Shown: positions 16,770 through 24,811 of the stretch, piece by piece
Layout: the number at the start of each line of letters is the position of its first letter
Numbering within the stretch: the first letter of the stretch is position 1
Source of the DNA: Candidatus Defluviilinea gracilis
GTDB lineage: Bacteria; Chloroflexota; Anaerolineae; Anaerolineales; Villigracilaceae
Direction: 5' to 3'
DNA: 64,000 bases
Assembly: GCA_016716235.1 (NCBI GenBank)
Contig: JADJWS010000001.1
Span: 992,001-1,056,000, forward strand
Translations under genes and position numbers: made by a program
Notes under the pieces: model-generated
The model's input: the letters and a program-made list of their open reading frames with translations, nothing else
What the model was told of the DNA's origin: nothing
Database searches by the model: none

Positions 16770-16892
16770 GTTTTCTTCTCCTTGATCGAGCAAAGTGATT
16801 TCACTCTACAGACGACTCACCTCTTGTAATGTTCCACTCCCACCAACCATTTTCCACTTTCTAGTCTCTGCCTGCAATTCTCTAATGACGAA

Positions 16893-17624
16893 TTACCACC
16901 CCTCCACCAACCTCACCGCATGTTTCTCCGGTAACTTCACGGCGCGGATACGTTTTTGCACCGCGGAAATATCATATTTTACCCGGCGCGGCTCCCACTT
17001 TTTTTCTTCCGTGTCATAGATGGCATACGCGGCGCGCGGATCGCGGTCGCGCGGCTGACCGACCGAGCCGGGATTCATGATCAGCCGCGGAGTGAGCGTC
17101 ATCGCCTCGTTCACTTTCAGCGATTCGAGCGTCACGCGGTCGTTTTCCGGATGCAGGCGGAACATGCACTGCAAATGCGAATGACCCACCATGCACCAGG
17201 GCGTGGTGAAATGCCCAAAGTTCAAGCGCGCCGAAAGCGCGTTCAAAATATATTCCCAGACCGAATCGCGCGGGCTTCCATGCACGAGGCTGGCATCCCC
17301 TTTCACGGTCAGGTTCGACGGCAGGGAAAGCAGGAAATCCATGTTTTCCTTCGTCAATACTTTTTCGTGATACTCAAGCGCGCGTCGCGCGTCGCCGTTG
17401 AACGATTCAAAGGGGATCTTACCGATCGCCGCCACATCATGGTTGCCGAGCAGGCACGTGAGGTTGGGCAAACCGCGCACCTTTTCCACCACCTCGTTCG
17501 GGTCGGGACCATAGCCCACCAGGTCGCCGAGACACCACGTTTCATCCACCACGCCGGCGTCAGCCAACACCGTCTCGAGGGCGGTAAAGTTTGCGTGAAT
17601 ATCCGAGATCACCAGGACGCGCAT
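16893..17624 (-). CDS. Metallophosphoesterase (YfcE/MJ0936-like)
   Basis: 243 aa from the ATG at 17624 (MRVLVISDIHANFTALETVL), the start that matches the family. Metal-binding motifs DIHAN, GDLVGYGPDP, GNHD, VHGSP and GHSHLQ are all visible. It is a calcineurin-like phosphodiesterase; the substrate is unknown. The start lies 1 nt after the coaBC stop on the same strand, so it is the second gene of that operon. The repeat-rich spacer downstream (16794-16892) holds TCTCTAG/TCTCTAA-type units. Confidence 0.88.
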   Translation of the reverse strand: MRVLVISDIHANFTALETVLADAGVVDETWCLGDLVGYGPDPNEVVEKVRGLPNLTCLLGNHDVAAIGKIPFESFNGDARRALEYHEKVLTKENMDFLLSLPSNLTVKGDASLVHGSPRDSVWEYILNALSARLNFGHFTTPWCMVGHSHLQCMFRLHPENDRVTLESLKVNEAMTLTPRLIMNPGSVGQPRDRDPRAAYAIYDTEEKKWEPRRVKYDISAVQKRIRAVKLPEKHAVRLVEGW

Positions 17625-17625
17625 A

Positions 17626-18837
17626 TCACCCCAGCAATCCCGCAACCCGCTCGATCAAAATCTCAGCCGCGTCTGTTTTACTCATCAAAGCTAATGATTC
17701 CTCGCGTCCGTCTGCAAACAATAAAGTAATACGATTGGTTTCCACGGCAAACCCGGCGTCGCCCGCCGAAATATCGTTTGCCGCGATCATATCCAAGCCT
17801 TTGGATTTTAACTTATTTGACGCGTTTTCCAACAGGTCGCGCGACTCGGCCGCGAAGCCGACCACCACCTGCGGGCGCGTCTTTCCGCCATTGTGGCTGG
17901 ATACGGCTTTCAGGATGTCGTCCGTCGCCTCGAGTTCGATCTGCGGCGCGCCGCCTTCCTTTTTGATCTTGTCTTTTGCCGAGGTTTTCGGGCGGAAGTC
18001 TGCCACTGCCGCCGCCATGATGAGCGCGTGGCTCCCGGCTGATTCTTGCAGAACGGCATCGAGCATTTGCCGCGCCGTCTGCGTCTGTATGACGCGCGCG
18101 CCCACGGGAGGTTTCAACGCGCTGGGCGCGGTGATCAAGGTGACTTGCGCGCCGGCGTCGACTGCGGCTTGGGCTATGGCATAGCCTTGTTTGCCGGAGG
18201 AGTGATTCGTCAGCACGCGGACCGGGTCGAGCGGCTCTTGAGTCCCGCCGGCGGTGACGATCACGTTCCGCTGGGCGAGCCGGCCGTCCCGTCCGAGAAG
18301 GAGGCGGATGTGTCCGATGAGTTCGTTTGTCTCCGGGAGTCGCCCTTTGCCGGTGAGTCCCGAGGCGAGGTGTCCCTCCGCCGGTTCGATGATGCGCGCG
18401 CCGCGTTTGCGAAGGGTATCCAAATTCTCTTGTGTGGCGGGGTGATCGTACATGCCGCCATCCATCGCGGGGGCAAGGAGGAGCGGACTGTTCGATGCCA
18501 AGGCTGTGACGGTGAGGAGCGAATCCGCCTGACCGCGCGCGAGTTTGGCGAGCGTGTTCGCGGTGCATGGCGCGATGACGAGCAGGTCGGCGGTGTGACC
18601 CAAGCCGACGTGGAGCACATGCGCTTCGTCGCCCCATAGATCAGCATCGGCGTAGGCGCGACGACCGGTGACCGATTGAAACGTGAGCGGCGCAATAAAT
18701 TTTTGCGCGGCTTCGGTGAGGATCACATCCACCTGCGCGCCGGCTTGGGCGAGTTTGGATGCGAGGTCGGCGGCTTTATAGGCGGCGATGGAGCCGGTGA
18801 CGCCGAGAAGGATACGTTTGTTGGAAAAGACAGACAT
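17626..18837 (-). CDS. coaBC: Bifunctional phosphopantothenoylcysteine decarboxylase / phosphopantothenate-cysteine ligase
   Basis: 403 aa. N-terminal flavoprotein CoaC domain: KRILLGVTGSIAAYKAADL, the active-site His in LWGDEAHVLHVGLG, and PAMDGGMYDHPATQENL. C-terminal CoaB domain: VTAGGTQEPLDPVRVLTNHSSGKQGYA and FAAESRDLLENA. Two consecutive steps of coenzyme A synthesis. Of the clustered TTG/ATG/ATG starts, the ATG at 18837 is preferred: it lies 7 nt after a TATAAT box, the same spacing seen at other leaderless genes here. Confidence 0.94.
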   Translation of the reverse strand: MSVFSNKRILLGVTGSIAAYKAADLASKLAQAGAQVDVILTEAAQKFIAPLTFQSVTGRRAYADADLWGDEAHVLHVGLGHTADLLVIAPCTANTLAKLARGQADSLLTVTALASNSPLLLAPAMDGGMYDHPATQENLDTLRKRGARIIEPAEGHLASGLTGKGRLPETNELIGHIRLLLGRDGRLAQRNVIVTAGGTQEPLDPVRVLTNHSSGKQGYAIAQAAVDAGAQVTLITAPSALKPPVGARVIQTQTARQMLDAVLQESAGSHALIMAAAVADFRPKTSAKDKIKKEGGAPQIELEATDDILKAVSSHNGGKTRPQVVVGFAAESRDLLENASNKLKSKGLDMIAANDISAGDAGFAVETNRITLLFADGREESLALMSKTDAAEILIERVAGLLG

Positions 18838-18844
18838 CATCAAG

Positions 18845-18850
18845 ATTATA
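18845..18850 (-). promoter_or_regulatory. -10 box for leaderless coaBC
   Basis: TATAAT on the minus strand. It is 4 nt from the first ATG and 7 nt from the second, so the second ATG is the likely start. Confidence 0.5.
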
Positions 18851-18857
18851 CATCCAC

Positions 18858-18892
18858 GAAAAAAGCGACGCGGGGAGGTGCATCGCTTTTAT
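18858..18892 (-). terminator. Hairpin terminator after the PEBP gene
   Basis: Stem AAAAGCGATG / CGTCGCTTTTTT (imperfect, GC-rich loop) followed on the minus strand by a T run. It separates the PEBP gene from coaBC. Confidence 0.55.
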
Positions 18893-18966
18893 CATGAATT
18901 ATTCGCAGATGGGGCAAGCCCGCAATGGCTCATGGGTACGGCTATCGCGATTGGTTTTCCGATTCG

Positions 18967-19521
18967 CTATTTGCTGAATGTGCCGACCAGTTCGCCTTGC
19001 GCCAGGATATGACCTTCCATCGCTTTGAGCAGTTCGCCTTTGTTTGCGCCGGGGAGCAAGCCCAGCATTTCGTCGAGCGCATAGAGCTTGAAGAAGTAAC
19101 GATGCGTTCCGCCTGGCGGGCATGGTCCTCCGTAGCCGATATCGCCCCACGAATTTTTACCGGTAAATGGATTCCCCTGTCCTTCGGGAACATTCTTGCC
19201 AGTGATCGCCAGGTCTTCGGGCAAACCGCGCGCATCGGCGGGAATATTGTATAACACCCAATGTACCCAGCCGCCGGGCGCGTCGGGGTCGTCCATGAGG
19301 AGCGCGAAGGATTGCGCGCCAGCGGGCGGTTCGCTCCACGCGAGGGCGGGTGAAATATCTCTGCCGTTGCACGAATATTTCACCGGGATGGAGCCGCCAT
19401 TGGCGAACGCGTCGCTGGTGAGTGTGAGTTGGTTCGGCACAACAGCCTCCGTTGCCGCCGCCGGAGATGAGCAGGCGGCAGTCAAAATAATCATCGTAAA
19501 AAATAGCGGGTAATTTCGCAT
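18967..19521 (-). CDS. YbhB/YbcL-type PEBP (Raf kinase inhibitor-like) lipoprotein
   Basis: 184 aa. Lipobox ILTAACSS near residue 17. The PEBP domain is clear: FANGGSIPVKYSCNGRDISPALAW, LLMDDPDAPGGWVHWVLYNIP, GKNSWGDIGYGGPCPPGGTHRYFFKLYALD. The conserved ligand-pocket motifs D-x-D-x-P and GPCPP-x(2)-HRY are complete. The biochemical role of bacterial PEBPs is unsettled. A TATACT box lies 7 nt before the ATG (19529-19534), predicting a leaderless message. Confidence 0.9.
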   Translation of the reverse strand: MRNYPLFFTMIILTAACSSPAAATEAVVPNQLTLTSDAFANGGSIPVKYSCNGRDISPALAWSEPPAGAQSFALLMDDPDAPGGWVHWVLYNIPADARGLPEDLAITGKNVPEGQGNPFTGKNSWGDIGYGGPCPPGGTHRYFFKLYALDEMLGLLPGANKGELLKAMEGHILAQGELVGTFSK

Positions 19522-19585
19522 GATGACAAGTATATCCTCTGTGTCGTCCGTTTTTAAAATCCACCCCTATTTCGCCGACTTTGCT

Positions 19586-20029
19586 TTACAACTTTTTGAT
19601 GAAGTGAACCAGGCGTCCCACTTCGTAGTAGCCGGTCTTGTAGTGCGCTTGAATACTGACTTCGTTCTCCAGCCAGGTATCAGACCCCATTTCGGCGCAC
19701 CCATTTTCGCGCGCCCAATCCTCGGCAGTGCGGATCATCTCGCGCCCCAGTTTTTGTCCGCGGATGTTCTCATCTACGAACCACGCTTCGATATATCCCA
19801 CCGGGCTGGTCTCGCATCCCTCTGCCACGTCGCGCAGGCGGGCTTCCACGAAGGCAACCAGCCCTCCGTCGGCGCGCGAGGCGACAAAGACCGCGCGTTG
19901 CTTGTCCTCCAGAATTTCGTCCAAGTCCCAATCTAAATATTCGATGGGGGCTTCGGGCCACAGCAGTTGCCGCATTCTCAGCCATTCGGGTTTATCGGCC
20001 GCGGTCGCGCGGCGAATCTCGTAAGTCAC
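19586..20029 (-). CDS. GNAT acetyltransferase resembling aminoglycoside 6'-N-acetyltransferase AAC(6')-I
   Basis: 147 aa, the size of AAC(6')-I enzymes. The segments TSPVGYIEAWFVDENIRGQKLGREMI, EDWARENGCAEMGSDTWLENEVSI and HYKTGYYEVGRLVHFIKKL follow that subfamily closely (TSPVG-(F/Y)-(L/I)-E and SD-x(4)-N-x-x-S in particular). It could therefore acetylate aminoglycosides, although chromosomal members may have other amine substrates. GTG start at 20029 with GGTGAG upstream. A TATAAT box lies 33 nt upstream (20063-20068). Confidence 0.78.
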   Translation of the reverse strand: MTYEIRRATAADKPEWLRMRQLLWPEAPIEYLDWDLDEILEDKQRAVFVASRADGGLVAFVEARLRDVAEGCETSPVGYIEAWFVDENIRGQKLGREMIRTAEDWARENGCAEMGSDTWLENEVSIQAHYKTGYYEVGRLVHFIKKL

Positions 20030-20638
20030 AGGCTCACCATAGGGTTAATCGATGCGAGTCAGATTATAGTCAATATCCAACGTCTGGCAATGATTTGCCC
20101 CGCAAAAGCCTGACCACAACCGCAGATTCGTCTTCAAGCCGGTGATCGTATACCCAAGTTTTCACCGCTGGGGCGCGGAGTATTTCATTTTTTGGCTCTA
20201 CCGTAATTAACGGGAAAGCCCAAAAACCTTAGCCACGGATTTCACAAAGTCACACGGATTGTTTAAAAAATCGTGAAAATCCGTGTAAATTCGCGGCAAA
20301 GAATGTTCCTGCGAATCGTCATCCCGTCAGAAATGGGAGAGCCGAAAATGTTTTTCGCCGCGCAAACCCATCACGCGCAATGCGGCTGTGACGGTTCGTT
20401 CTACCGGAGAGAGCATTGAGCGAATGAAAAGTATTCGAGTGTGTTCCCAAATGCGCTTCGAGAACAACCTCGCAAAGGCTCCCAGGATCGTGATATAGTC
20501 TGCTGGCAGGGTTGGTATGAACTACCTCTTGGTCGAGTGTTTGCGTTAGGTTACCCTGCTTTTTTGTTAATCTCCAAATGGATAAAGTCCAGCTTAGCGG
20601 TTAAATTCTTTCGCAGCCTCATGATATAACTCAAACCG
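20030..20638. other. Intergenic region with a MITE copy
   Basis: About 600 nt without a supported gene. It contains the AAC-like gene's promoter, a MITE-like element (20194-20343) and the -10 box of the chaperonin-like gene. A 62-codon frame at 20441-20629 has no ribosome-binding site or recognisable content. Confidence 0.6.
20194..20343 (+). mobile_element. MITE-like element, GGCTCT family, copy A
   Basis: 150 bp, ends GGCTCTACCG and GGGAGAGCC. The interior shares AAAGCCCAAAAACCTTAGCC, CACACGGATTGTTTAAA and CCGTGTAAATTCG with copies B and C. Unlike them it shows no 8-bp target duplication. Instead the flanks extend the inverted repeat (CATTTT / AAAATG). Confidence 0.8.
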
Positions 20639-22267
20639 ATGTCCGTCTTCAACCCAACCCAAAAACCCGAAGTGAGATTTCAGCCAGAGGTGTGGCGCAG
20701 TTTTCAGCGCGGCATTCATAAAATTGTGGACGCGGTTGCGCCCACGCTGGGACCGCGCCCGCGTTATGTGGCGATCCAACCCACGCACCGCGCCGACCCG
20801 CCCGAACTGCTCGATGACGCGGGGCAGATCGCGCGGCGCATCATCCAAATCGCCGACCGCGATGAAGATGTCGGCGCGATGTTTACGCGGCAGATGTTGT
20901 GGCGTCTGCGCGAAGAGGTGGGCGACGGCGCGGCAACGGCGGCAGTGTTGTTCAAAGCCGTGTACAATGAAGCGCTCAAATACATCGTGGCAGGCGGCGG
21001 CGCGATGCGCGTCCGCGTGGGATTGGAGCAGGCGCTCGATGTGGCGTTGACCGCGCTCGATAAGCAGGTTCAGCGGCTCGACGAAAAAAACGACCTCAAA
21101 CAATTTGCGCGTTCGCTCTGCCCCGATGAATCCGTCGCCGATCTGCTTGGCGAAATCTTCAACCTCATCGGCGCGGATGGACATTTAATCACGCAACTTG
21201 GGCGCGGCTTTGCCAGCGAACGCGAATACGTCGAAGGTCACTTGTGGGGCGGGGGTCTGCTCGCGCGCAATCTCATGCTCGAGCCTCAGCGGCAGCGTTC
21301 GCGCCTGGAAAACGCCGCCCTCCTCATCACCGATTTGGAAATTGAATCCGCCAGTCAACTCACACCTGCTTTGCGCGTTGCGCTGGAAAACGGCGAAAAA
21401 AATCTCGTCATCGTGGCGCGTAAACTTTCAGAGGAAGCCGCCGCCCTGCTGGTAAAAATCAACCGCGACTCGGATCAAATGCGCGTCACTGCCGTCAAAA
21501 CGCCAGGCACAGGCACAACGGATCAATCTGCCGCGCTTGAAGATTTATCCGCGTTGGCGGGCGGGCGCGTCATCCTTCAGGTGGAGGGGCAAATGCTGGA
21601 GACCGTCAGCGCCGAGTCATTTGGTCGCGCGCGCCGCGCCTGGGCGGATATGGAACGTGTTGTCATCGTCAACGGCAAAGGCGAGCCGCGCGCGCTTCGC
21701 GGTCACATTCAATCCATTCGCCACGCCATTCAACACGCCGACACGCCCGAACAACGCAACAAACTGCGCGAACGCATCGGGCGTTTGCAGGGCGGCGCGG
21801 CAATCCTTTCGATTGGCGGCGCAACCGAAACCGAGATGAAAACGCGCCGCGATTCCGCCGAACGCGCCGCGTTGATTTTGCGAAGCGCATTACGTGAAGG
21901 CGTCGTCAACGGCGGCGGAATTTCTCTGCTCGATTGCCGCCCCGCGTTGGAATCTGTTTCACACACGATTTTGGATGAAGACCAACGGGCGGGATTCCGC
22001 GCCTTGACAAAGGCGCTGGACGCCCCCGCCCGCCTCATTCTCACGAACAGCGGGTTCGACCCATCCGGCTTTTTGACTCATCTGGGGCAGGGTCGCGGCG
22101 TCGACGCGCGCGCAGGTCAACTGGTAGAGATGCGCTCTGCTGGCATTGTGGATCCTGCCGCATCCGCGCGCGGCGCGTTGATCAGCGCGGTCCGCGGCGC
22201 GGCGCTGGCATTGACGGTGGATGTGGTCGTCCACAAGCGCAACCCGCAGGCTTCGGTGAATCCGTAG
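20639..22267 (+). CDS. Divergent Cpn60/GroEL-like protein
   Basis: 542 aa, GroEL length. Hallmarks of the group I fold can be followed: VDAVAPTLGPRPRYVAI (GroEL ADAVKVTLGPKGRNVVL), LLDDAGQIARRI (ITKDGVSVAREI), GDGAATAAVL at about 96-105 (GDGTTTATVL), GGATETEMKTRRDSAERAAL near 393, and REGVVNGGG near 420. By hand alignment the Asp equivalent to GroEL D52 is kept, two Thr of DGTTT are Ala, and the Asp equivalent to D398 is Arg. The C-terminal GGM tail is absent. No groES is adjacent. It is therefore likely a paralogue with altered or lost ATP hydrolysis, not the housekeeping chaperonin. A TATAAC box lies 8 nt before the ATG. Confidence 0.78.
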   Translation: MSVFNPTQKPEVRFQPEVWRSFQRGIHKIVDAVAPTLGPRPRYVAIQPTHRADPPELLDDAGQIARRIIQIADRDEDVGAMFTRQMLWRLREEVGDGAATAAVLFKAVYNEALKYIVAGGGAMRVRVGLEQALDVALTALDKQVQRLDEKNDLKQFARSLCPDESVADLLGEIFNLIGADGHLITQLGRGFASEREYVEGHLWGGGLLARNLMLEPQRQRSRLENAALLITDLEIESASQLTPALRVALENGEKNLVIVARKLSEEAAALLVKINRDSDQMRVTAVKTPGTGTTDQSAALEDLSALAGGRVILQVEGQMLETVSAESFGRARRAWADMERVVIVNGKGEPRALRGHIQSIRHAIQHADTPEQRNKLRERIGRLQGGAAILSIGGATETEMKTRRDSAERAALILRSALREGVVNGGGISLLDCRPALESVSHTILDEDQRAGFRALTKALDAPARLILTNSGFDPSGFLTHLGQGRGVDARAGQLVEMRSAGIVDPAASARGALISAVRGAALALTVDVVVHKRNPQASVNP

Positions 22268-22309
22268 GCGCGAGTAGCGCAAAATTAATTTTGCGGCGTT
22301 CATTCATAC

Positions 22310-22460
22310 GGCTCTCCCGTTTCTGACGGGATTACGACTCGCAGGAAGATTCTTTGCCACGAATTTACACGGATGTTCACGAATGTTTTAAACAATCCGT
22401 GTGAATTTGTGAAATCCGCGGCTAAGGTTTTTGGGCTTTCCTGTTAATAACGGTAGAGCC
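22310..22460 (-). mobile_element. MITE-like element, GGCTCT family, copy B with 8-bp target duplication
   Basis: 151 bp, inverted relative to copies A and C. Ends GGCTCTCCCG and CGGTAGAGCC. Flanked by the exact direct repeat ATTCATAC (22302-22309 and 22461-22468). Short TIRs, no coding capacity and an 8-bp duplication mark it as a non-autonomous transposable element. Confidence 0.9.
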
Positions 22461-22482
22461 ATTCATACTCAGTAGATCGCGG

Positions 22483-22557
22483 AAACAGGTTCTTGACGCA
22501 GTTGCGCTGCGTCAAGTCAGGCGACACGATGCGCCAAGTCAATCGAACTGTCGCCCG
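22483..22557 (+). repeat. Dispersed 75-bp repeat, copy 1
   Basis: Begins with hairpin TTGACGCAGTTGCGCTGCGTCAA and ends near CAATCGAACTGTCGCCC. Copy 2 lies at about 25830-25894 with the same order of motifs (GACGCAATTGCGCCGCGTC ... CAATCGAACCGTCGCCC). Confidence 0.7.
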
Positions 22558-22658
22558 AACTTGCATGAAGTACTGATGTTCAAACGCAATCCTCGGCGGC
22601 GGGGATGCCCTGAGCAAAATTGCAAAATGAATTTTGCGACATAAGAAAAGGCAGGACG

Positions 22659-23468
22659 ATGAATTTGGAACAAGATACATTGCTCGCGTTGGCAGAATCG
22701 CCAAACTTCAAAAAGGACAAACTCGCCTTCGCGGGAAGGCGTTCGGGTTTGTATCGCTCGCGCGATGCGGGTAAAACATGGGAGGCGGTCAACATCATCA
22801 AAGGCGAATCGCTTTCGGTGACGTCGCTGGCGTTTACCCGCGATGGTTTAATGTTCGCCGCGCTCCCTGGCGGAGTCGCCTATTCAAACGATGCGGGCGC
22901 TTCGTGGAATTGGACTCAACTCGCCGCGCCGAGTCCGTATGTCACTGCGCTGTGTGTTTCGCCGAACTTTGACAAAGACAAAACCCTATTCGCCGCAACC
23001 CTGGAAGACGGGGTCTTTCGTTCTGTGAACGGCGGCAGAACGTGGGAAGGTTGGAACTTTGGATTGCTCGATAAACAGGTCTTATGCCTTGCCATGAATC
23101 ATGACACTGTTTTTGCGGGCGCAAGCATAGGCTTGTTCCGCAGTGATAACAGCGGACGCTCCTGGAAGGAAATCTCCCTGCCAGTGGATGATACTGTTTT
23201 GAGTTTGGGGCTGTTAGAGGCGGGTCTATTTGTCGGCACAGAGTCGAGCGGTTTGTTCGTTTCGGCTGACGACGGGGAATCATGGGAGACGATAAAAGCC
23301 ATAGCGACAGAAATGCCGATTAATGCGATTCGGATTTCGGCGGGGAAAGAAGCGTCTATCCGCGTGGCGGCGGGGAATACCCTGTTGGAATCCATTGATG
23401 TGGGGAAAACGTGGCGTGAAATTCAAGTTCCCGACAGGGACGAACCGATCATGTTCATAGGTCGGTGA
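22659..23468 (+). CDS. BNR/YCF48-like beta-propeller repeat protein
   Basis: 269 aa from the ATG at 22659 (upstream GGCAGGA). Six repeats of about 42 residues carry the BNR (Asp-box-like) pattern S-x-D-x-G-x-x-W: YRSRDAGKTWE, YSNDAGASWNW, FRSVNGGRTWEG, FRSDNSGRSWKE, FVSADDGESWET and LESIDVGKTWRE. This predicts a six-bladed propeller. It has no signal peptide and is thus probably cytosolic. Function unknown. The gene sits downstream of the chaperonin-like gene on the same strand, but a repeat-filled gap makes an operon unlikely. Confidence 0.82.
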   Translation: MNLEQDTLLALAESPNFKKDKLAFAGRRSGLYRSRDAGKTWEAVNIIKGESLSVTSLAFTRDGLMFAALPGGVAYSNDAGASWNWTQLAAPSPYVTALCVSPNFDKDKTLFAATLEDGVFRSVNGGRTWEGWNFGLLDKQVLCLAMNHDTVFAGASIGLFRSDNSGRSWKEISLPVDDTVLSLGLLEAGLFVGTESSGLFVSADDGESWETIKAIATEMPINAIRISAGKEASIRVAAGNTLLESIDVGKTWREIQVPDRDEPIMFIGR

Positions 23469-23522
23469 TGGCTGGGTAAGGCGGACGCCTAACTCCGCGC
23501 AATTCAATCATTCCCTGTCTGC

Positions 23523-23528
23523 TATAAT
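23523..23528 (+). promoter_or_regulatory. -10 box for leaderless epimerase gene
   Basis: TATAAT, 7 nt before the ATG at 23536, with no Shine-Dalgarno sequence between. Confidence 0.55.
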
Positions 23529-23535
23529 TTTCGCC

Positions 23536-24471
23536 ATGATATTGGTCACCGGCGCGACGGGCTTCATCGGTCGCGCGCTTGTGCGGCACCTCTCAGAAAC
23601 GGGACAGGAAGTCCGCGTGTTGTTGCGACCTTCGCCGAAATCGCCGCGACTGCCCAAGGGCGTGCCGGTCGAGGTCTCGGTAGTCAGCCTCAATGACGAG
23701 AGAGGCGTGCGCGCGGCGTTGCGCGGCGTCCATCAGGTGTTCCATCTTGCCAGCGCGTCGGGTTATGGCCGCCATGGGAATTTGTTCAACACCGATATGG
23801 AAGGGACGCGCATCCTTGCCCAAGCCGCGCAAGACGCGGGCATCCAACGCCTGATCTTTCTCAGCCACGTGGGCGCCGACCGCATGTCGGCGTTCCCGGT
23901 TCACAAGGCGAAGGGAATCGCCGAAGAGCACATCCGCAAAAGCGGCGTGCCGCACACCATCATCCGCTCGACGATCGTGTTTGGTCCCGAAGATAACTTT
24001 ACCAATAATATCGCCGCAATTCTTCGCGCTGTTCCGTTTATCTTCCCAACCCCCGGCGATGGCAAAGTTCTGCTCCAGCCGCTTTGGGTGGAAGACCTCG
24101 TAACTGCCTTGTTATGGGCGCTTCAGAATCCCGAGATGGTGAATGAAACCTACGAGATCGGCGGCGGCGAATATTTTACCTTGCGGCAGATCGTTGAAAC
24201 GATCATGAACACCTCGAACACACGGCGCGCCTTCCTTCCGTTATCCATCCCGTTCATGCGAGGACTGTTCGTCACCCTCGACCCGATGATCCCCAGCGCG
24301 AATATTTCCACGTACTGGCTCGATTACATCGCCGTCAACCGCACCTGCCCGGTGGAAAACCTCTCGCGCAACTTCGGCTTGATGCCAGCCCGTTTTGGCT
24401 ACCGGCTCGATTACCTTACGCGCAAGCCGTTCCTGCAACGGCTTCAAGAAGCGCTTCGTTTTTCGCGTTGA
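23536..24471 (+). CDS. NAD(P)-dependent sugar epimerase/dehydratase-like protein (extended/atypical SDR)
   Basis: 311 aa. NAD-binding motif VTGATGFIGRALVRHL at the N-terminus, HLAS at about 75, and IIRSTIVFGPEDNFTNNIAAIL, as in NmrA/NDUFA9-like SDRs. The usual Tyr-x3-Lys is not obvious; the active-site region reads SHVGADRMSAFPVHKAKG, which resembles atypical SDRs that lack it. Substrate unknown. The C-terminus (LDYLTRKPFLQRLQEALRFSR) is complete. Confidence 0.85.
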   Translation: MILVTGATGFIGRALVRHLSETGQEVRVLLRPSPKSPRLPKGVPVEVSVVSLNDERGVRAALRGVHQVFHLASASGYGRHGNLFNTDMEGTRILAQAAQDAGIQRLIFLSHVGADRMSAFPVHKAKGIAEEHIRKSGVPHTIIRSTIVFGPEDNFTNNIAAILRAVPFIFPTPGDGKVLLQPLWVEDLVTALLWALQNPEMVNETYEIGGGEYFTLRQIVETIMNTSNTRRAFLPLSIPFMRGLFVTLDPMIPSANISTYWLDYIAVNRTCPVENLSRNFGLMPARFGYRLDYLTRKPFLQRLQEALRFSR

Positions 24472-24524
24472 TCCTCTTTCACCGCGGAGGACACAGATTG
24501 ACACGAAATTTTCTTATCATGGTT

Positions 24525-24659
24525 TTCTCTACCATACATGAAAGATTTTTACCGCAAAGCGCGCTAAGGTCGCCAAGTTAAGAAGGTTTTCTTTGCGTTC
24601 TTTGCGGGCGCCGCATGGCGTCATGGCGGCGCTTAGCGGCGCACATGTACGGTAGAGAG
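24525..24659 (+). mobile_element. MITE-like element, TTCTCTACC family, copy D with 8-bp target duplication
   Basis: 135 bp, ends TTCTCTACCATACATG and CATGTACGGTAGAGAG. Flanked by the exact direct repeat TCATGGTT (24517-24524 and 24660-24667). The interior (TTTACCGCAAAGCGCGC, AAGTTAAGAAGGTTTTCTTT) is shared with copy E. Confidence 0.9.
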
Positions 24660-24681
24660 TCATGGTTAAGACTTTGTAATG

Positions 24682-24801
24682 GATTACCTAACACGTTCAA
24701 AATCGGGACGCTGATTCGCGCTGAAAACGCAGATTTGTCTTTCTTTTAGATCAGCGAAATCGGCTTTGTCTGCGCCCCCAAAACCATTGTGTAAGGTAAT
24801 C
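24682..24801 (+). repeat. MITE-like element with GATTACC ends
   Basis: 120 bp bounded by GATTACCTAACAC and GTGTAAGGTAATC (a 13-bp inverted repeat with one mismatch). The interior has phrases such as GACGCTGATTCGCGCTGA that resemble the interior of MITE copy F. No target duplication is seen. Confidence 0.6.
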
Positions 24802-24811
24802 AGACGATGTG

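Larger units (their letters stand above)
22268..22658. other. Repeat-filled intergenic region
   Basis: Holds MITE copy B (22310-22460) and a 75-bp dispersed repeat (about 22483-22557) built on a hairpin (TTGACGCAGTTGCGCTGCGTCAA). Flanking these are AAAATTAATTTTGCGGC at about 22280 and GCAAAATGAATTTTGCGAC at about 22622, related short palindromic ends. No gene is seen. Confidence 0.65.
24472..24811. other. Repeat-filled intergenic region
   Basis: About 340 nt without a gene. It holds an ACCGCGGAGGACACAG-type phrase, MITE copy D (24525-24659) and a second small element with GATTACC ends (24682-24801). Confidence 0.65.

Noticed and set aside
20441..20629. 62-codon frame upstream of the chaperonin-like gene
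   Set aside because: No ribosome-binding site and no recognisable protein content; it lies in repeat-rich spacer.
20194..22468. Composite transposon carrying the chaperonin-like gene between inverted MITE copies A and B
   Set aside because: Copy B has its own 8-bp duplication on both sides and copy A has none. The outer flanks do not match, so the two inserted independently.
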